From NCBI RefSeq assembly GCF_947494015.1, contig NZ_CANLTL010000006.1, positions 124,001 through 188,000 on the forward strand: a stretch of 64,000 bases of DNA. The letters run 5' to 3'. Below, one piece after another: positions 1-9,273 of the stretch. The stretch's first letter is position 1; the number at the start of each line of letters is the position of its first letter. A program made the translations under genes and the position numbers. The stretch comes from an uncultured Cellulomonas sp. Its GTDB lineage: Bacteria; Actinomycetota; Actinomycetes; Actinomycetales; Cellulomonadaceae. The notes beneath the pieces are model-generated. The model ran no database searches and had not been told where the DNA came from. It saw only the letters and a list, made by a program, of their open reading frames with translations.

Positions 1-3000
1 GCCCACGGTGCTGCGGCTGCCGTCGGCGTAGACGCCCACGACCTCGTCGGGCAGGTCGGGGACCACGCCCACCGCGGTGCGCACGTGCAGCGGCTCGAGG
101 GTCTCGGGCGAGTCGGCGAACACCTCCCACTCGGCGACGCCGATCGCCGAGTACGACGTGGCGTCCGCGTTCGGCGCGGCGTCGAAGGTGGCCCGCAGCG
201 CATCGGTGGTGACCGCGTCGAACGTGGTCACGTTGGTCCCGGTGCGCTCGGTGCCGTACCCGCTCGGGCCGGGCACGTCGACCCACGCACCCGCGGCGTC
301 GCGGTACTGGATGACCCACGACTCCGGCACCGCCACGCCCTGGCCGCTGCCGGCCTCCGCGTCGGTCCAGAACATGATCTCCGAGCCGCTCACCCGCACC
401 GGGCCGTCCCAGGTGTACTGCAGCCACTGCTGCTCGGGCCGGCTGCCGGACCACGTGCCCCACACCGCGTCCTGCGCGCCGCCGGCGTTCTGCCCGGCGC
501 CGTCGTTGACCGCGGTCACGCGGTTCCACCCCGCGGTGTAGGACGCCGTCGGCGTCGCCGCCGGGGCGACGTTCGTGGTGCCGCCCGCCGGTGCCTGCCC
601 GACGACGACGATCTCGGTGCCGGCCTCGGCAGCGCCGTCGGAGGCGGTCAGCCGGAACCGGTACTCGCCGTCGGCGGTGAACCGGACGACCGTGGTCGCC
701 GCGGTGTCGTCGTCGAAGAGCACCGTGGCGCCCTCGGGTGCGGACACCAGGCTCCACCGCGAGGACAGCTCACCCGCGGGCAGGCCGTCGTCGCGCACGG
801 TGCCGATCAGCCGGGCGGACCCGGCCTGGGAGTAGACGGCGTCCTGGATCGCGCTCACCGACGGTGCGGCGTTGTCGACCGCCGGCGCCGCCAGGCCCGT
901 GCTGCGGACCTGGAGCTCCTTGACGCCCGTCCGGAAGCCGGGGGCGTGCGTCACGGTGAGCCGGATCCGCTGCGTCGTGATCTCCGGGAAGAGCACCCGG
1001 TTGAGGTTCCCCTGCGGGTAGACCGGGTCCTTCGCCTGGCCCGGGACCGGCCGCCAGGTGTCACCGTCGAGGTACTCGACGGTGTACATCGACGGGGCGG
1101 CGTACCCCGGGCGCGTCCCGGCCAGGCGACCGCCCTGGGGCGAGTCGGACGACGACGTGCGGTAGAAGTACACCCGCACCTCGTCGAGGGCCTGCGCCGA
1201 GCCGAGATCGATCTCGAGCGAGTCCTCGGCGTTCGGTGAGCCGGCGGTGCCCCAGAACGGCTCGTTGATGGTGGTGCCGTTGACCGCGGCCTGCGGGCTG
1301 CTGAACGGGTCGTCGGCCGTGAAGGTCGCGGTGACCTGGGCGCCCTCGGCGAGGTTGGGCGTCCCGGTGGTGCCGGTCGCGATGTCCGCGCCGGCCTTGG
1401 CGAACAGGTCCACCACGCGGGCGTCGTCGGCGAATCGCACCTCGTTGGGCGCCTGCAGGCTCTGCTGGGTGACCGTCACGACCGTCACGTCGTCGTCCTT
1501 CTCCACGACGGTCCCGGTGGCCGGGTCGTAGACCACGCGGCCCAGGGAGTCGGTGGTGAAGGCCAGCTCGCCGTCGAGGAAGGCCGAGTAGCCCTCGGGG
1601 ACGCCCTCGCCGTACGGGCGCTGCCCGTCGCCGGGCTCGTCCCACACGATGGTCAGGTCGCGGTCCCGCAGGGCGATGTTGTTGGCGGTGAAGTACGGCC
1701 AGTCGATGTCGATCGGGTCGAGCTCGATCATCGCGTCCGAGCGAGGACGCAGGCCCATCGCGTCCTCGATCATTGTGAAGTTGGTGGTGCCGAGGATCGT
1801 GTGGTGGATCCACGACCGGTAGCCGATGTCCTGCTCGTCGCCCCACTCGGTGTTCGCCGACCCGGTGTTCCAGAACTCGTTCTGGTCCGGCAGCCGGTTG
1901 TCACCGTCGATGTAGTGCGCCCACGCGTTCCAGTACAGGAGCTTCTTGTAGTAGTCCGAGCCGACGTACTCGTTCGGGTAGTTGCGCAGGACGCTGGACA
2001 GCATCCGGAACGTCACCGTGGAGTTGATGATGGAGAAGTTGTTGCTGCCGCCCGCGCCACGCTCGGCGGCGTCGACCTGGTTGGCCGTGTAGAACGGGAA
2101 GATCGGGTACTCGTCGTAGTAGCGCCACAGCCGCAGCGCCTCGACGTAGTCGTCGTCGTAGTCCGCGTCGCCGGGCTGCGGGACCAGGCCCACGCTGAAC
2201 GGGTAGTAGTTGTTGATCTCCTTCCAGTCCACCAGGAGGTTCTCGCCACCGGCCTGCCGGTGCTTGATGAGGTCGTCCTCGGCGTCCCACAGCGTGTCCA
2301 TCACCGCCGACTTGATGCTCGCGGCGAGGTCGCGCATCTCCTGTGCCTCGGCCTCGTCGCCCGCGGCGGCGTAGGCCTCGGCCGAGGCCATCGCGTTGGA
2401 GTACAGGTAGGCGTTCTCGGCGCGGTCCATGTTGGTCTCGCCGTGCTCCGCGGCCCAGTCGAACGACACCGCATCGGCGTCGTTGCCGGTCATCGCGCCC
2501 CAGTCGTACTCGATGAGGTTGTTGCCGTTGCTGTCGAAGTCCTCGAGCAGGCCCTTGACGTCGTTCTCGCCGTAGACCGCCAGGTTCTCGGCGATCGCCG
2601 CCGGCCCGCCGTGCAGCTGGTAGGAGCGCCAGGCCGCCTCGCTGATGTACTGGGTGTAGCTGTTGCTCCAGTTCGACGGCGACCCTGGGTTGTCCTCCAT
2701 CTTGCCGCTGCGCGCCGTCTCACCGGCGGACACCCACGGACCGTAGGAGTAGACCGGGTCGCGGAAGTACTTCAGGTCGTCGATGAACATGCCGGTCGTC
2801 AGGACGATGGCGTTGTTGTAGCCGGTCACGCCCTCGATCGACGTCGGGAACTGGTAGTCGTTGCCCGGGACGTTCGCATCGAGGTAGTTGAACCGCATGA
2901 GCCACCATCGATAGAACAGCGTCTTGTCGATGTTGTCCTCGGGCGTGTCCAGGTAGGGGATGTTGTCCGCCCACCACTCGTTGTAGGCGGTCACGTGAGT

Positions 3001-3921
3001 GGTGTACGCCTCACCCGGCGCCGCCGCGCGCACCGCGTCGTACTGCGCGCGCGAGCCGGGCAGCTCGTCCGCGATCAGGCCGAGCTGAAGCTTGGTGCCG
3101 GCCGAGCCGTCCGCCGGCACGTCGAGCGTGCGGACCAGCGACTGGCCCTGCGGCACGAATCCGTCGCCGGAGAACCGCGGGTACAGCGTCGTGATGTTGT
3201 TGCGGGTGACCCGGACGCCGGTCAGCTCCTCGCCGGCGGCGACGCCGGCGAGTGGGGAGGTCGCCACCAGCTCGACGGACTTCGCCTCACCGTCGGTGCT
3301 GGTCAGCTCGACCTGGGTGACGGCGACGTTCTCGTGGGTGACGTACTTCGTCTGGACCAGCCGCAGGCCGGCCTCCGCGTTGGTGAAGACGCTGTGCCAG
3401 TAGCTCGGCGTCTGCTTGCGGGCCTCGGTGTCCTCGGTCATGACCACGTCCTGGCCGCCGACGCGGACCGTGACGCCGTAGAGCGAGTCGACCCCGAGCT
3501 CGTGCCAGTAGGCGGCCCGTCCACCGAAACCGATGACACTCGGCTGGTGCGTGTACATGTACGCAGCGCGTCCGCGGCTGAACAGCCAGTTGTTCGTGTC
3601 GCCGTAGCCGCCGGCCGTCCCGTACCGGGCCAGCATGCTGTCGATCCAGAAGTCGGAGTCCGGGCTCTGGCCGGCACCGGCGGCCAGGTCGGCCTCGAAG
3701 ACGGCTCGCATCTGGTTGCCGACCGTGAAGTCGGTCGGCAGCTCCGGGACCGGGTCGGCCGAACCCGCCCATACCGGGAAGCCCACACCGGAGTTCAACC
3801 GGTCCTCGTCTGCCGCGTACGCCGACGGCGCCACGAGCAGCGTGGCCGCCATCGTCGCGCCGAGCGAGCCGGCCATCAGGCCGCGCCCGCGCCGGCGCCC
3901 CCACCGAGATCTGTCAGTCAC
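1..3921 (-). CDS. Secreted multidomain glycoside hydrolase, MGH1/GH63-like (3' end cut by the window)
   Basis: Open frame of 1,307 codons from GTG 3921, with GAGGAG just upstream, running off the window. Residues 1-36 are an Arg-rich n-region, hydrophobic core and AYAAD-type cleavage site, so the protein is exported. A beta-rich N-terminal part is followed (about 300-800) by an alpha/alpha-toroid region rich in WW, NYYPF and Asp/Glu motifs, resembling MGH1-like/GH63-type exo-acting hydrolases. Then come an F5/8-type-C (discoidin) module (about 845-1004), an Ig-like module (1013-1106), a second F5/8C-like module (1114-1268) and the start of a Big_4-type Ig repeat with VRTAVG and VYADG. The carbohydrate substrate cannot be read from sequence. 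It diverges from the metF leader. Domain naming comes from residue patterns, not a profile search. Confidence 0.8.
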   Translation of the reverse strand, partial: MTDRSRWGRRRGRGLMAGSLGATMAATLLVAPSAYAADEDRLNSGVGFPVWAGSADPVPELPTDFTVGNQMRAVFEADLAAGAGQSPDSDFWIDSMLARYGTAGGYGDTNNWLFSRGRAAYMYTHQPSVIGFGGRAAYWHELGVDSLYGVTVRVGGQDVVMTEDTEARKQTPSYWHSVFTNAEAGLRLVQTKYVTHENVAVTQVELTSTDGEAKSVELVATSPLAGVAAGEELTGVRVTRNNITTLYPRFSGDGFVPQGQSLVRTLDVPADGSAGTKLQLGLIADELPGSRAQYDAVRAAAPGEAYTTHVTAYNEWWADNIPYLDTPEDNIDKTLFYRWWLMRFNYLDANVPGNDYQFPTSIEGVTGYNNAIVLTTGMFIDDLKYFRDPVYSYGPWVSAGETARSGKMEDNPGSPSNWSNSYTQYISEAAWRSYQLHGGPAAIAENLAVYGENDVKGLLEDFDSNGNNLIEYDWGAMTGNDADAVSFDWAAEHGETNMDRAENAYLYSNAMASAEAYAAAGDEAEAQEMRDLAASIKSAVMDTLWDAEDDLIKHRQAGGENLLVDWKEINNYYPFSVGLVPQPGDADYDDDYVEALRLWRYYDEYPIFPFYTANQVDAAERGAGGSNNFSIINSTVTFRMLSSVLRNYPNEYVGSDYYKKLLYWNAWAHYIDGDNRLPDQNEFWNTGSANTEWGDEQDIGYRSWIHHTILGTTNFTMIEDAMGLRPRSDAMIELDPIDIDWPYFTANNIALRDRDLTIVWDEPGDGQRPYGEGVPEGYSAFLDGELAFTTDSLGRVVYDPATGTVVEKDDDVTVVTVTQQSLQAPNEVRFADDARVVDLFAKAGADIATGTTGTPNLAEGAQVTATFTADDPFSSPQAAVNGTTINEPFWGTAGSPNAEDSLEIDLGSAQALDEVRVYFYRTSSSDSPQGGRLAGTRPGYAAPSMYTVEYLDGDTWRPVPGQAKDPVYPQGNLNRVLFPEITTQRIRLTVTHAPGFRTGVKELQVRSTGLAAPAVDNAAPSVSAIQDAVYSQAGSARLIGTVRDDGLPAGELSSRWSLVSAPEGATVLFDDDTAATTVVRFTADGEYRFRLTASDGAAEAGTEIVVVGQAPAGGTTNVAPAATPTASYTAGWNRVTAVNDGAGQNAGGAQDAVWGTWSGSRPEQQWLQYTWDGPVRVSGSEIMFWTDAEAGSGQGVAVPESWVIQYRDAAGAWVDVPGPSGYGTERTGTNVTTFDAVTTDALRATFDAAPNADATSYSAIGVAEWEVFADSPETLEPLHVRTAVGVVPDLPDEVVGVYADGSRSTVG

Positions 3922-4034
3922 AACGCGCTCCTCGTCATTGAGAGCATGGATTGGCCCGGCCAGCGAACCACGGCCGCCGGAGCGGCCGCAATGCTTTTCG
4001 GTCTTTTCGGTAATCGGGGCTGCCGAACCGGTCG

Positions 4035-4064
4035 TTGCCCCCGTCGGCGCGGCCGACCTATGCT
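4035..4064 (+). promoter_or_regulatory. Probable sigma-70-type promoter of metF-metE
   Basis: TTGCCC (4035-4040) and TATGCT (4059-4064) are separated by 18 bases. This places transcription start near 4071, the first base of the riboswitch aptamer. Read from sequence only. Confidence 0.55.
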
Positions 4065-4071
4065 CGCCGCA

Positions 4072-4164
4072 CCATCCAGAGCGGCCGAGAGACCCGGTTC
4101 GACGACGCCGCAGCAACCCCCCGACGACCAGGGTGTGGGTGCTTCCGCCGGGAGCGATGGAGAG
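4072..4164 (+). promoter_or_regulatory. SAM riboswitch (SAM-I/SAM-IV clan) controlling metF-metE
   Basis: The leader carries the SAM-aptamer core: AGAGCGGCCGAGAGAC at the 5' side, GACGACGCCGCAGCAACC in the middle and GGTGCTTCCGCCGGGAGCGATG at the 3' side. P1 can form between CCATC (4072-4076) and GATGG (4156-4160). The metF Shine-Dalgarno GGAGAG begins at 4159, so its first two bases lie in the 3' strand of P1 and no terminator follows. This fits translational control: SAM binding would stabilise P1 and hide the ribosome site. The class and mechanism are inferred from family knowledge and position; genes for methionine synthesis directly downstream support it. Confidence 0.85.
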
Positions 4165-4167
4165 CCG

Positions 4168-5193
4168 ATGCCGCCAGCCGTCCCCGCCCGCCGTCCCGGA
4201 CTGACGCACGGGCCGGCGGCCATCGACCGGCCGACCGTGTCGTTCGAGCTGTTCCCGCCCCGGACCCCCGAGGCGACCGCGCAGCTGTGGACGACGGTGC
4301 AGCGGCTGGCGGCCGTGCGCCCGGACTTCATCTCGGTGACCTACGGGGCGTCGGGATCCACCAGGGCCACCACCCGCGAGCTGGTCCGGCGCCTGCTCGC
4401 CGAGACGTCGGTGCTGCCCATCGCCCACCTGACGTGCGTCGGCGCGACCCGCAGCGAGCTGGTCACCGTGATCGAGGAGTTCCTCGACGAGGGCGTGCGG
4501 ACGTTCCTGGCGCTGCGCGGTGACCCACCGGTCGGGGCCGCGGACTGGCGCCCGCACCCGGGCGGCCTGAGCCGGGCCAGCGAGCTCGTCGAGCTGCTCC
4601 GCGAGGTGGAGGCCGCGCGCTGCGGCTCGTCCGCGAGCCAGGCGCTGCGCGGGGCGGCCCACAAGCTCAGCGTCGCCGTGGCGGCGTTCCCCACCGGCCA
4701 CCCCGGTCCCGGCAGCCCGGCCGAGCGGCGGGGCCGGGACCTGCAGGCGCTGCTCGCCAAGCAGCGGGCCGGCGCCGACTTCGCGATCACCCAGGTCTTC
4801 TTCGACCCGGCCACCTACACCGACCTGCTCCGCGACGCGCGGGCGCTGGGCATCACGATCCCGATCCTCGCCGGGGTCATCCCCACCACGGACCCCGGGC
4901 GGCTGCTGCGGGTCGAGGAGCTCACCGGCGTGCCGGTCCCGGCCGACCTGCTGGCCCGCCTGCTCGCCGCCGACGACGAGGACGAACGCCGCCGCGTCGG
5001 CCTGCGCGCGAGCATCGACGTGGCCAACGCCGTGCTGGACGCCGGCGCGCCGGGTCTGCACGTCTACACCTTCAACCGACATCGCGACGCGCTCGCCCTC
5101 GTCGAGGGCACGGGCCTGTGCGACGCCGCACCCGACGGCCCGTCCGACCCGATCGCCCGCCCGCACGACCTCGAGCCCCAGGGGGCACCATGA
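4168..5193 (+). CDS. metF: 5,10-methylenetetrahydrofolate reductase
   Basis: 341 residues, TIM-barrel flavoenzyme that reduces 5,10-methylene-THF to 5-methyl-THF, the methyl donor for MetE. Diagnostic segments are SFELFPPRT near the N-terminus (catalytic Glu), ISVTYGASG, the LRGDPP loop, a [12 protein letters not shown] strand and the PILAGVIP strand. ATG 4168 follows GGAGAG, which overlaps riboswitch helix P1. The stop overlaps the metE start (ATGA), so the two are translationally coupled. The protein is slightly longer than the E. coli enzyme, with an Asp/Pro-rich C-terminal tail. Confidence 0.95.
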   Translation: MPPAVPARRPGLTHGPAAIDRPTVSFELFPPRTPEATAQLWTTVQRLAAVRPDFISVTYGASGSTRATTRELVRRLLAETSVLPIAHLTCVGATRSELVTVIEEFLDEGVRTFLALRGDPPVGAADWRPHPGGLSRASELVELLREVEAARCGSSASQALRGAAHKLSVAVAAFPTGHPGPGSPAERRGRDLQALLAKQRAGADFAITQVFFDPATYTDLLRDARALGITIPILAGVIPTTDPGRLLRVEELTGVPVPADLLARLLAADDEDERRRVGLRASIDVANAVLDAGAPGLHVYTFNRHRDALALVEGTGLCDAAPDGPSDPIARPHDLEPQGAP

Positions 5194-7568
5194 CCATGCC
5201 GTCCACCCCGCCCGCCGTCCCGCCGTTCCCCGCCGCGAGCGTCCTGGGCTACCCGCGCATCGGGCCGCGCCGCGAGCTCAAGCGTGCCCTCGAGGCGTAC
5301 TGGGCCGGGTCCGCCACCGCCGACGACGTCGAGCGGGTGGCGGCGGACCTGCGCTCGCGCACCCGTCGGCGGCTCGCCGACCTGGGCCTGGCGACCGACG
5401 TCCCGGCGATCCCCTCCGCGTTCTCCTTCTACGACCACGTCCTCGACGCCGCGCTCATGCTGGGCGCCGTGCCGGGCCGGTTCGCCGCCGTCGCGCCCGG
5501 CCCGGGCCGGGCGGTGGGGCTCGACACGCTGTCCGCGCTGGCTCGCGGGCTGCCGGACGCACCACCGCTGGAGATGACCAAGTGGTTCGACACGAACTAC
5601 CACTACCTCGTGCCCGAGATCGGTCCGGGCACGATCCTGCGGATGGCCGACGACCGGCCGGTCCGCGAGCTCACCGAGGCGCTGGCCGACGGCGTGCTGA
5701 CCCGGCCGGTCCTGGTCGGTCCGGTCACCGTCCTGCTGCTCGCCAAGGCGACCGACGACGCCCCCGCCGGCTTCTCGCCGCTGGACCGGCTCGACGACGT
5801 CGTCGCCGTCTACGCCCAGGTGCTGCGCGCGCTGGCCGCTGCGGGCGCCACCTGGGTCCAGCTCGACGAGCCGGCCCTCGTGGCGGACCTGACCGGCGTG
5901 GACCGTGCCCGGGTGCTGGACGCGGTCCGGCGGGCGTACACGGCCCTGACCGGCGACGCCGTCGTCCCCGACCGGCCGGCGCTGCTGGTCGCGACCCCGC
6001 ACGGCGACCCGGGCGACGCGCTCGGGGCCCTCACCGCGGCCGGGGTCGAGGGGGTCGCGCTCGACCTCGTGCGTGGCGCCGCGCCGACCGGTCCGCTGCC
6101 CCGCCCGGCGGACGGGCACGCCCTGACCGTGGTCGGCGGGGTCGTGGACGGTCGCAACGTGTGGCGCAGCGACCTCGGCGGTGCCCTGGACACCCTCGCG
6201 GCACTGCGCGCGGCGCTCGGCCCCGACGTCTCCGTCACGGCCGGCACCTCGGCGTCCCTGCTGCACGTGCCGCACGACGTCGACGACGAGCCGGACCTGG
6301 ACCCCACCCTGCGCAGCTGGCTCGCGTTCGCCGACCAGAAGGTGCGCGAGGTGGTCACCCTGGCCACCGGCCTGACCGACGGTCCGCACGCGGTCGACGA
6401 CGCGGTCCGGGCGGCCGCCGTCGCGCGCGGCACCCGCGCCACCGCCGACGGCGTCGTCCGTCCGGACCTGCGCGACCGGCTCGCCGCGCTCGGCCCGGAC
6501 GCCCTGCACCGGCCGGACCCGGCGGTGCGCCGGGCGGCCCAGGAGGCCCGCCTGGGTCTGCCGCCGCTGCCCACCACGACGATCGGCTCGTTCCCGCAGA
6601 CCGGTGAGATCCGGACCGCACGGGCCGGCCTGGCCCGGGGCACGCTGAGCGCCGAGGACTACGCGGACGCCATGCGCGCCGAGATCCGCCGGGTCGTCGC
6701 GCTCCAGGAGGACCTCGGCCTGGACGTGCTCGTGCACGGTGAGCCCGAGCGCAACGACATGGTGCAGTACTTCGCCGAGCACCTGACCGGCTTCGTCTCC
6801 ACGACCCACGCCTGGGTGCAGTCCTACGGGTCGCGCTGCGTGCGCCCGCCGATCCTGTGGGGGGACGTGACCCGGCCCGCACCCATCACCGTCGAGTGGT
6901 CGACCTACACCGCGTCGCTCACCGACCGGCCGGTCAAGGGCATGCTGACGGGCCCGGTCACCATCCTGGCGTGGTCGTTCGTGCGCGACGACCAGCCGCT
7001 GGCCGACACCGCACGGCAGGTCGCGCTCGCGCTGCGCGAGGAGATCGCCGACCTCGAGGCGGCCGGGATCGCGGTCGTGCAGGTCGACGAGCCGGCGCTG
7101 CGCGAGCTGCTGCCGCTGCGCGCCGCGGACCGCCCGGCGTACCTGGACTGGTCCGTCGGGGCGTTCCGGCTGGCGACGTCGGGCGTCCGTGACGACACGC
7201 AGGTGCACACGCACCTGTGCTACTCGGAGTTCGGCGAGGTCATCGGCGCGATCGACGCCCTGGACGCCGACGTCACGAGCATCGAGGCGGCCCGGTCCCG
7301 GATGGAGGTCCTCGGCGACCTCGCGGCGGCCGGGTACACCCGCGGCGTCGGTCCCGGCGTCTACGACATCCACTCCCCGCGGGTCCCGGACACCCAGGGC
7401 GTCGCCGCGCTGCTCCACGAGGCCGTCCGGTCCGTCGACCCGGCGCTGCTGTGGGTCAACCCGGACTGCGGGCTCAAGACGCGCCGGTACGACGAGGTGG
7501 AGCCGGCGCTGCGGAACATGGTGGCCGCCGCCCGTTCGGTGCGGGCCGCGCTCGCCGCACAGGTATGA
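5190..7568 (+). CDS. metE: Cobalamin-independent methionine synthase
   Basis: 792 residues, full length for MetE. It transfers the methyl group of 5-methyl-THF-polyglutamate to homocysteine. Both barrels are present: an N-terminal barrel with [11 protein letters not shown] and KWFDTNYHY, and a catalytic barrel with the four expected zinc ligands H675, C677, E699 and C760 (aligned to E. coli H641, C643, E665, C726). [13 protein letters not shown] and [10 protein letters not shown] are also present. The start ATG 5190 overlaps the metF stop. Having MetE in the same SAM-controlled operon as MetF gives a self-contained, B12-independent last step of methionine synthesis. Confidence 0.97.
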   Translation: MTMPSTPPAVPPFPAASVLGYPRIGPRRELKRALEAYWAGSATADDVERVAADLRSRTRRRLADLGLATDVPAIPSAFSFYDHVLDAALMLGAVPGRFAAVAPGPGRAVGLDTLSALARGLPDAPPLEMTKWFDTNYHYLVPEIGPGTILRMADDRPVRELTEALADGVLTRPVLVGPVTVLLLAKATDDAPAGFSPLDRLDDVVAVYAQVLRALAAAGATWVQLDEPALVADLTGVDRARVLDAVRRAYTALTGDAVVPDRPALLVATPHGDPGDALGALTAAGVEGVALDLVRGAAPTGPLPRPADGHALTVVGGVVDGRNVWRSDLGGALDTLAALRAALGPDVSVTAGTSASLLHVPHDVDDEPDLDPTLRSWLAFADQKVREVVTLATGLTDGPHAVDDAVRAAAVARGTRATADGVVRPDLRDRLAALGPDALHRPDPAVRRAAQEARLGLPPLPTTTIGSFPQTGEIRTARAGLARGTLSAEDYADAMRAEIRRVVALQEDLGLDVLVHGEPERNDMVQYFAEHLTGFVSTTHAWVQSYGSRCVRPPILWGDVTRPAPITVEWSTYTASLTDRPVKGMLTGPVTILAWSFVRDDQPLADTARQVALALREEIADLEAAGIAVVQVDEPALRELLPLRAADRPAYLDWSVGAFRLATSGVRDDTQVHTHLCYSEFGEVIGAIDALDADVTSIEAARSRMEVLGDLAAAGYTRGVGPGVYDIHSPRVPDTQGVAALLHEAVRSVDPALLWVNPDCGLKTRRYDEVEPALRNMVAAARSVRAALAAQV

Positions 7569-7652
7569 CCTGTCAGCATCGCGGTGGGCCCGGCGTGCCG
7601 GGCCGCGACCGCCGGCACGCGACGAGCGCAGCCCGCACCGGACGGAGGGGAT

Positions 7653-7699
7653 GACGCCCGGCGGGGCCGCGGGACGAGCCCGCGGCCCGCGCCGGCGTC
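7653..7699. terminator. Bidirectional hairpin terminator between metE and hsp20
   Basis: GGGCCGCGGG (7664-7673) and CCCGCGGCCC (7679-7688) form a perfect 10-bp stem with a 5-base ACGAG loop. GACGCC-type outer arms (7653-7662 and 7691-7699) extend it with one bulge. The genes on either side converge. No U-tract is present, as is usual in high-GC actinobacteria. Confidence 0.75.
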
Positions 7700-7706
7700 C
7701 GTGTCC

Positions 7707-8201
7707 TCAGCCGGTGTGCGCCGAGGACGACGGCTCGGCGTCGATGGACTGCGCGTCGACGGACCGCGCCTCGCCGCCGCCGATCGCGGACTGCCCGCCG
7801 GTGGCCAGGTGCTGGACCTCGACGCGGCGCGGCTTGGACTCCTCGGCCACCGGGATCGTCAGCGAGAGGACACCGTCGGCGTAGGTGGCGCTCATCTTGT
7901 CCAGCGCGAGGCCGCGGCCCACGGTCAGCTGGCGCGCGTAGGTGCCGCTCGGGCGCTCGTTGACGAGCCACTGGACGTCCTGCTCGGTCCGGGCGGTGCG
8001 CTCCGCGCGGATCGTCAGGGTCCGGTCCTCGACGTTGACGTCGATGGTGCCGGGGTCCGCTCCGGGTAGGTCCACGTTGAGGACGAAGTGGTCGCCGGAC
8101 CGGAACAGATCCATCGGCATGGTGCCGGCCGCCTGCGCGGCACCGAAGACCTGACCCAGCAGGCGGTCCATCTCCTGGAACGGGTCGAATCGGGTAGCCA
8201 C
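7707..8201 (-). CDS. Hsp20/alpha-crystallin small heat-shock protein
   Basis: 164 residues. ATP-independent holdase that binds unfolding proteins in the cytoplasm. The alpha-crystallin domain spans about residues 38-140: DLPGADPGTIDVNVEDRTL strand region, ERPSGTYARQLTVG, and the closing ADGVLSLTIPVAEES with the I/V-x-I/V-type groove motif. The short N-terminal arm begins TRFDPFQEMDRLL, typical of actinobacterial Hsp18. GTG 8201 is preceded by GGAGG with 8-base spacing; longer upstream extensions have no such site. A CIRCE-type operator lies about 93 bp upstream. Confidence 0.93.
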   Translation of the reverse strand: MATRFDPFQEMDRLLGQVFGAAQAAGTMPMDLFRSGDHFVLNVDLPGADPGTIDVNVEDRTLTIRAERTARTEQDVQWLVNERPSGTYARQLTVGRGLALDKMSATYADGVLSLTIPVAEESKPRRVEVQHLATGGQSAIGGGEARSVDAQSIDAEPSSSAHTG

Positions 8202-8293
8202 ACCCCTCACCTCCTCGTCACAAGAGGCCCCGGCCTCCGGGGCCCGGTGCTCCCGGTCCGGCCCCTGCCGACCCGGGTGGCTACGCCCCTGTT

Positions 8294-8320
8294 CTAGCAC
8301 TCGGGCATGGTGAGTGCCAG
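8294..8320 (-). promoter_or_regulatory. CIRCE element (HrcA operator) upstream of hsp20
   Basis: CTAGCACTC, nine bases, then GAGTGCCAG. The consensus is TTAGCACTC-N9-GAGTGCTAA; the arms match at 8/9 and 7/9 with exact spacing. It lies between the Nudix gene end and the hsp20 start, where the hsp20 promoter should be. HrcA binding is inferred from the established CIRCE family. Confidence 0.8.
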
Positions 8321-8370
8321 ATCCCGTCGTTCGCCCTGAGCGATCGGGTCGGCACGTCGGGGCGTGCAGG

Positions 8371-8820
8371 TCAGCGCCCCGCGACGTGGTCGGCGAGGGC
8401 CTCGACGATGGGCACGTCGGCGTCCAGCCACGGTACGGACAGCCAGTCGCCGACCCCGAGCCACCGCAGCTCGTCGTGCTCGACGAGCGGCTCCGCGACA
8501 CCGTCGCCGACCTGCGCCGTCCACAGCCGCATCACGTACCGCTCCGACAGCCGCCAGCCGGTCCGGCCGGGCGCGACGAGCTCCTGGCCGAGTCGCACCC
8601 CGACGCCGAGCTCTTCGCGCAGCTCGCGGTGCACGGCGGCCACCGGGTCCTCCCCGGGCTCCACCTTGCCGCCCGGGAACTCCCAGCGGCCGGCCAGGCT
8701 GACCGGCCGAGCCCGCCGCGCGGCGAGCAGCCGCGTCGGCGCGACGAGGTCGTCCAGGATCGCCGCGGCCACGACGAGCACGGGAGCCGGGGCGCCGGGA
8801 GGGGTGTCGGCAGGGGTCAT
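8371..8820 (-). CDS. MutT-type Nudix hydrolase
   Basis: 149 residues. The Nudix box is intact: G-x5-E-x7-REL-x-EELG, read as GKVEPGEDPVAAVHRELREELGV (two segments, residues about 50-72). GRWEFPGGK before it and an ELRWL motif near the C-terminus match MutT-like (deoxy)nucleoside triphosphate pyrophosphohydrolases that remove 8-oxo-dGTP or related oxidised nucleotides. Substrate is not determined by sequence. ATG 8820 is the first start; the N-terminal Pro-rich stretch is variable. It is upstream of hsp20 on the same strand, but the CIRCE-containing gap suggests separate transcription. Confidence 0.88.
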   Translation of the reverse strand: MTPADTPPGAPAPVLVVAAAILDDLVAPTRLLAARRARPVSLAGRWEFPGGKVEPGEDPVAAVHRELREELGVGVRLGQELVAPGRTGWRLSERYVMRLWTAQVGDGVAEPLVEHDELRWLGVGDWLSVPWLDADVPIVEALADHVAGR

Positions 8821-9273
8821 GGCGCGCAGTCTCTCCTAGTCTGCGAGGCTCTCCCGGCCGCGCAGGGTGACGAGGCCCCTGCGATCGATGGCACGGTCGG
8901 CCCACGCCCTCCGTCCCGTTCCCTGGTCGGGTTCCCGGACCGCCGGGCGCGGACGGACGGACGGGCATCAATCTCGTGGACCGCGTCCGGCAAGCGGTCT
9001 ATAACGGGATCTGCAGTCGACAGCGAGCCCGGGACCGAGAGGCCGCGGGGCTCCATCCGCGCGCGGACCGGTCGACGTGCCTGAATGACTTCTGCGCGAT
9101 CGGGGACCTGGGCCTGCGGACCCGGACGACCACTCTGACGCCGGCGCCGACGGGGTGCCCGACGTCACTCCCGCGATTTCCCGACGCCACTCGCGACCGC
9201 ACCGCGTCGTGGTTCCACGACGACGAGAGTGCGCTGCCGTCGTCGTGACGCCCGCGTCAAAGAGGAGGACACC
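8821..9273. other. Intergenic region with no gene, between divergent Nudix and aegerolysin-like genes
   Basis: 453 bp. No frame shows the GC-rich third positions of real genes here. It must hold promoters in both directions. The one clear element is the palindrome at 9205-9222, annotated separately. The sequence is somewhat less GC-rich than its surroundings (for example TCTATAACGG near 9000), which may be a promoter, but I cannot fix a -35/-10 pair. Confidence 0.6.
9205..9222. promoter_or_regulatory. 18-bp palindrome, candidate operator
   Basis: CGTCGTGG-TT-CCACGACG is a perfect 8-bp inverted repeat with a 2-base centre, 52 bp before the start codon of the downstream gene. This is the size and position of a dimeric repressor site. 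The regulator is unknown. Confidence 0.45.

Noticed and set aside
5064..7418. 784-codon minus-strand ORF opposite metE
   Set aside because: It mirrors metE, has Arg/Gly/Val-heavy composition and no domains; such shadows are common at high GC.
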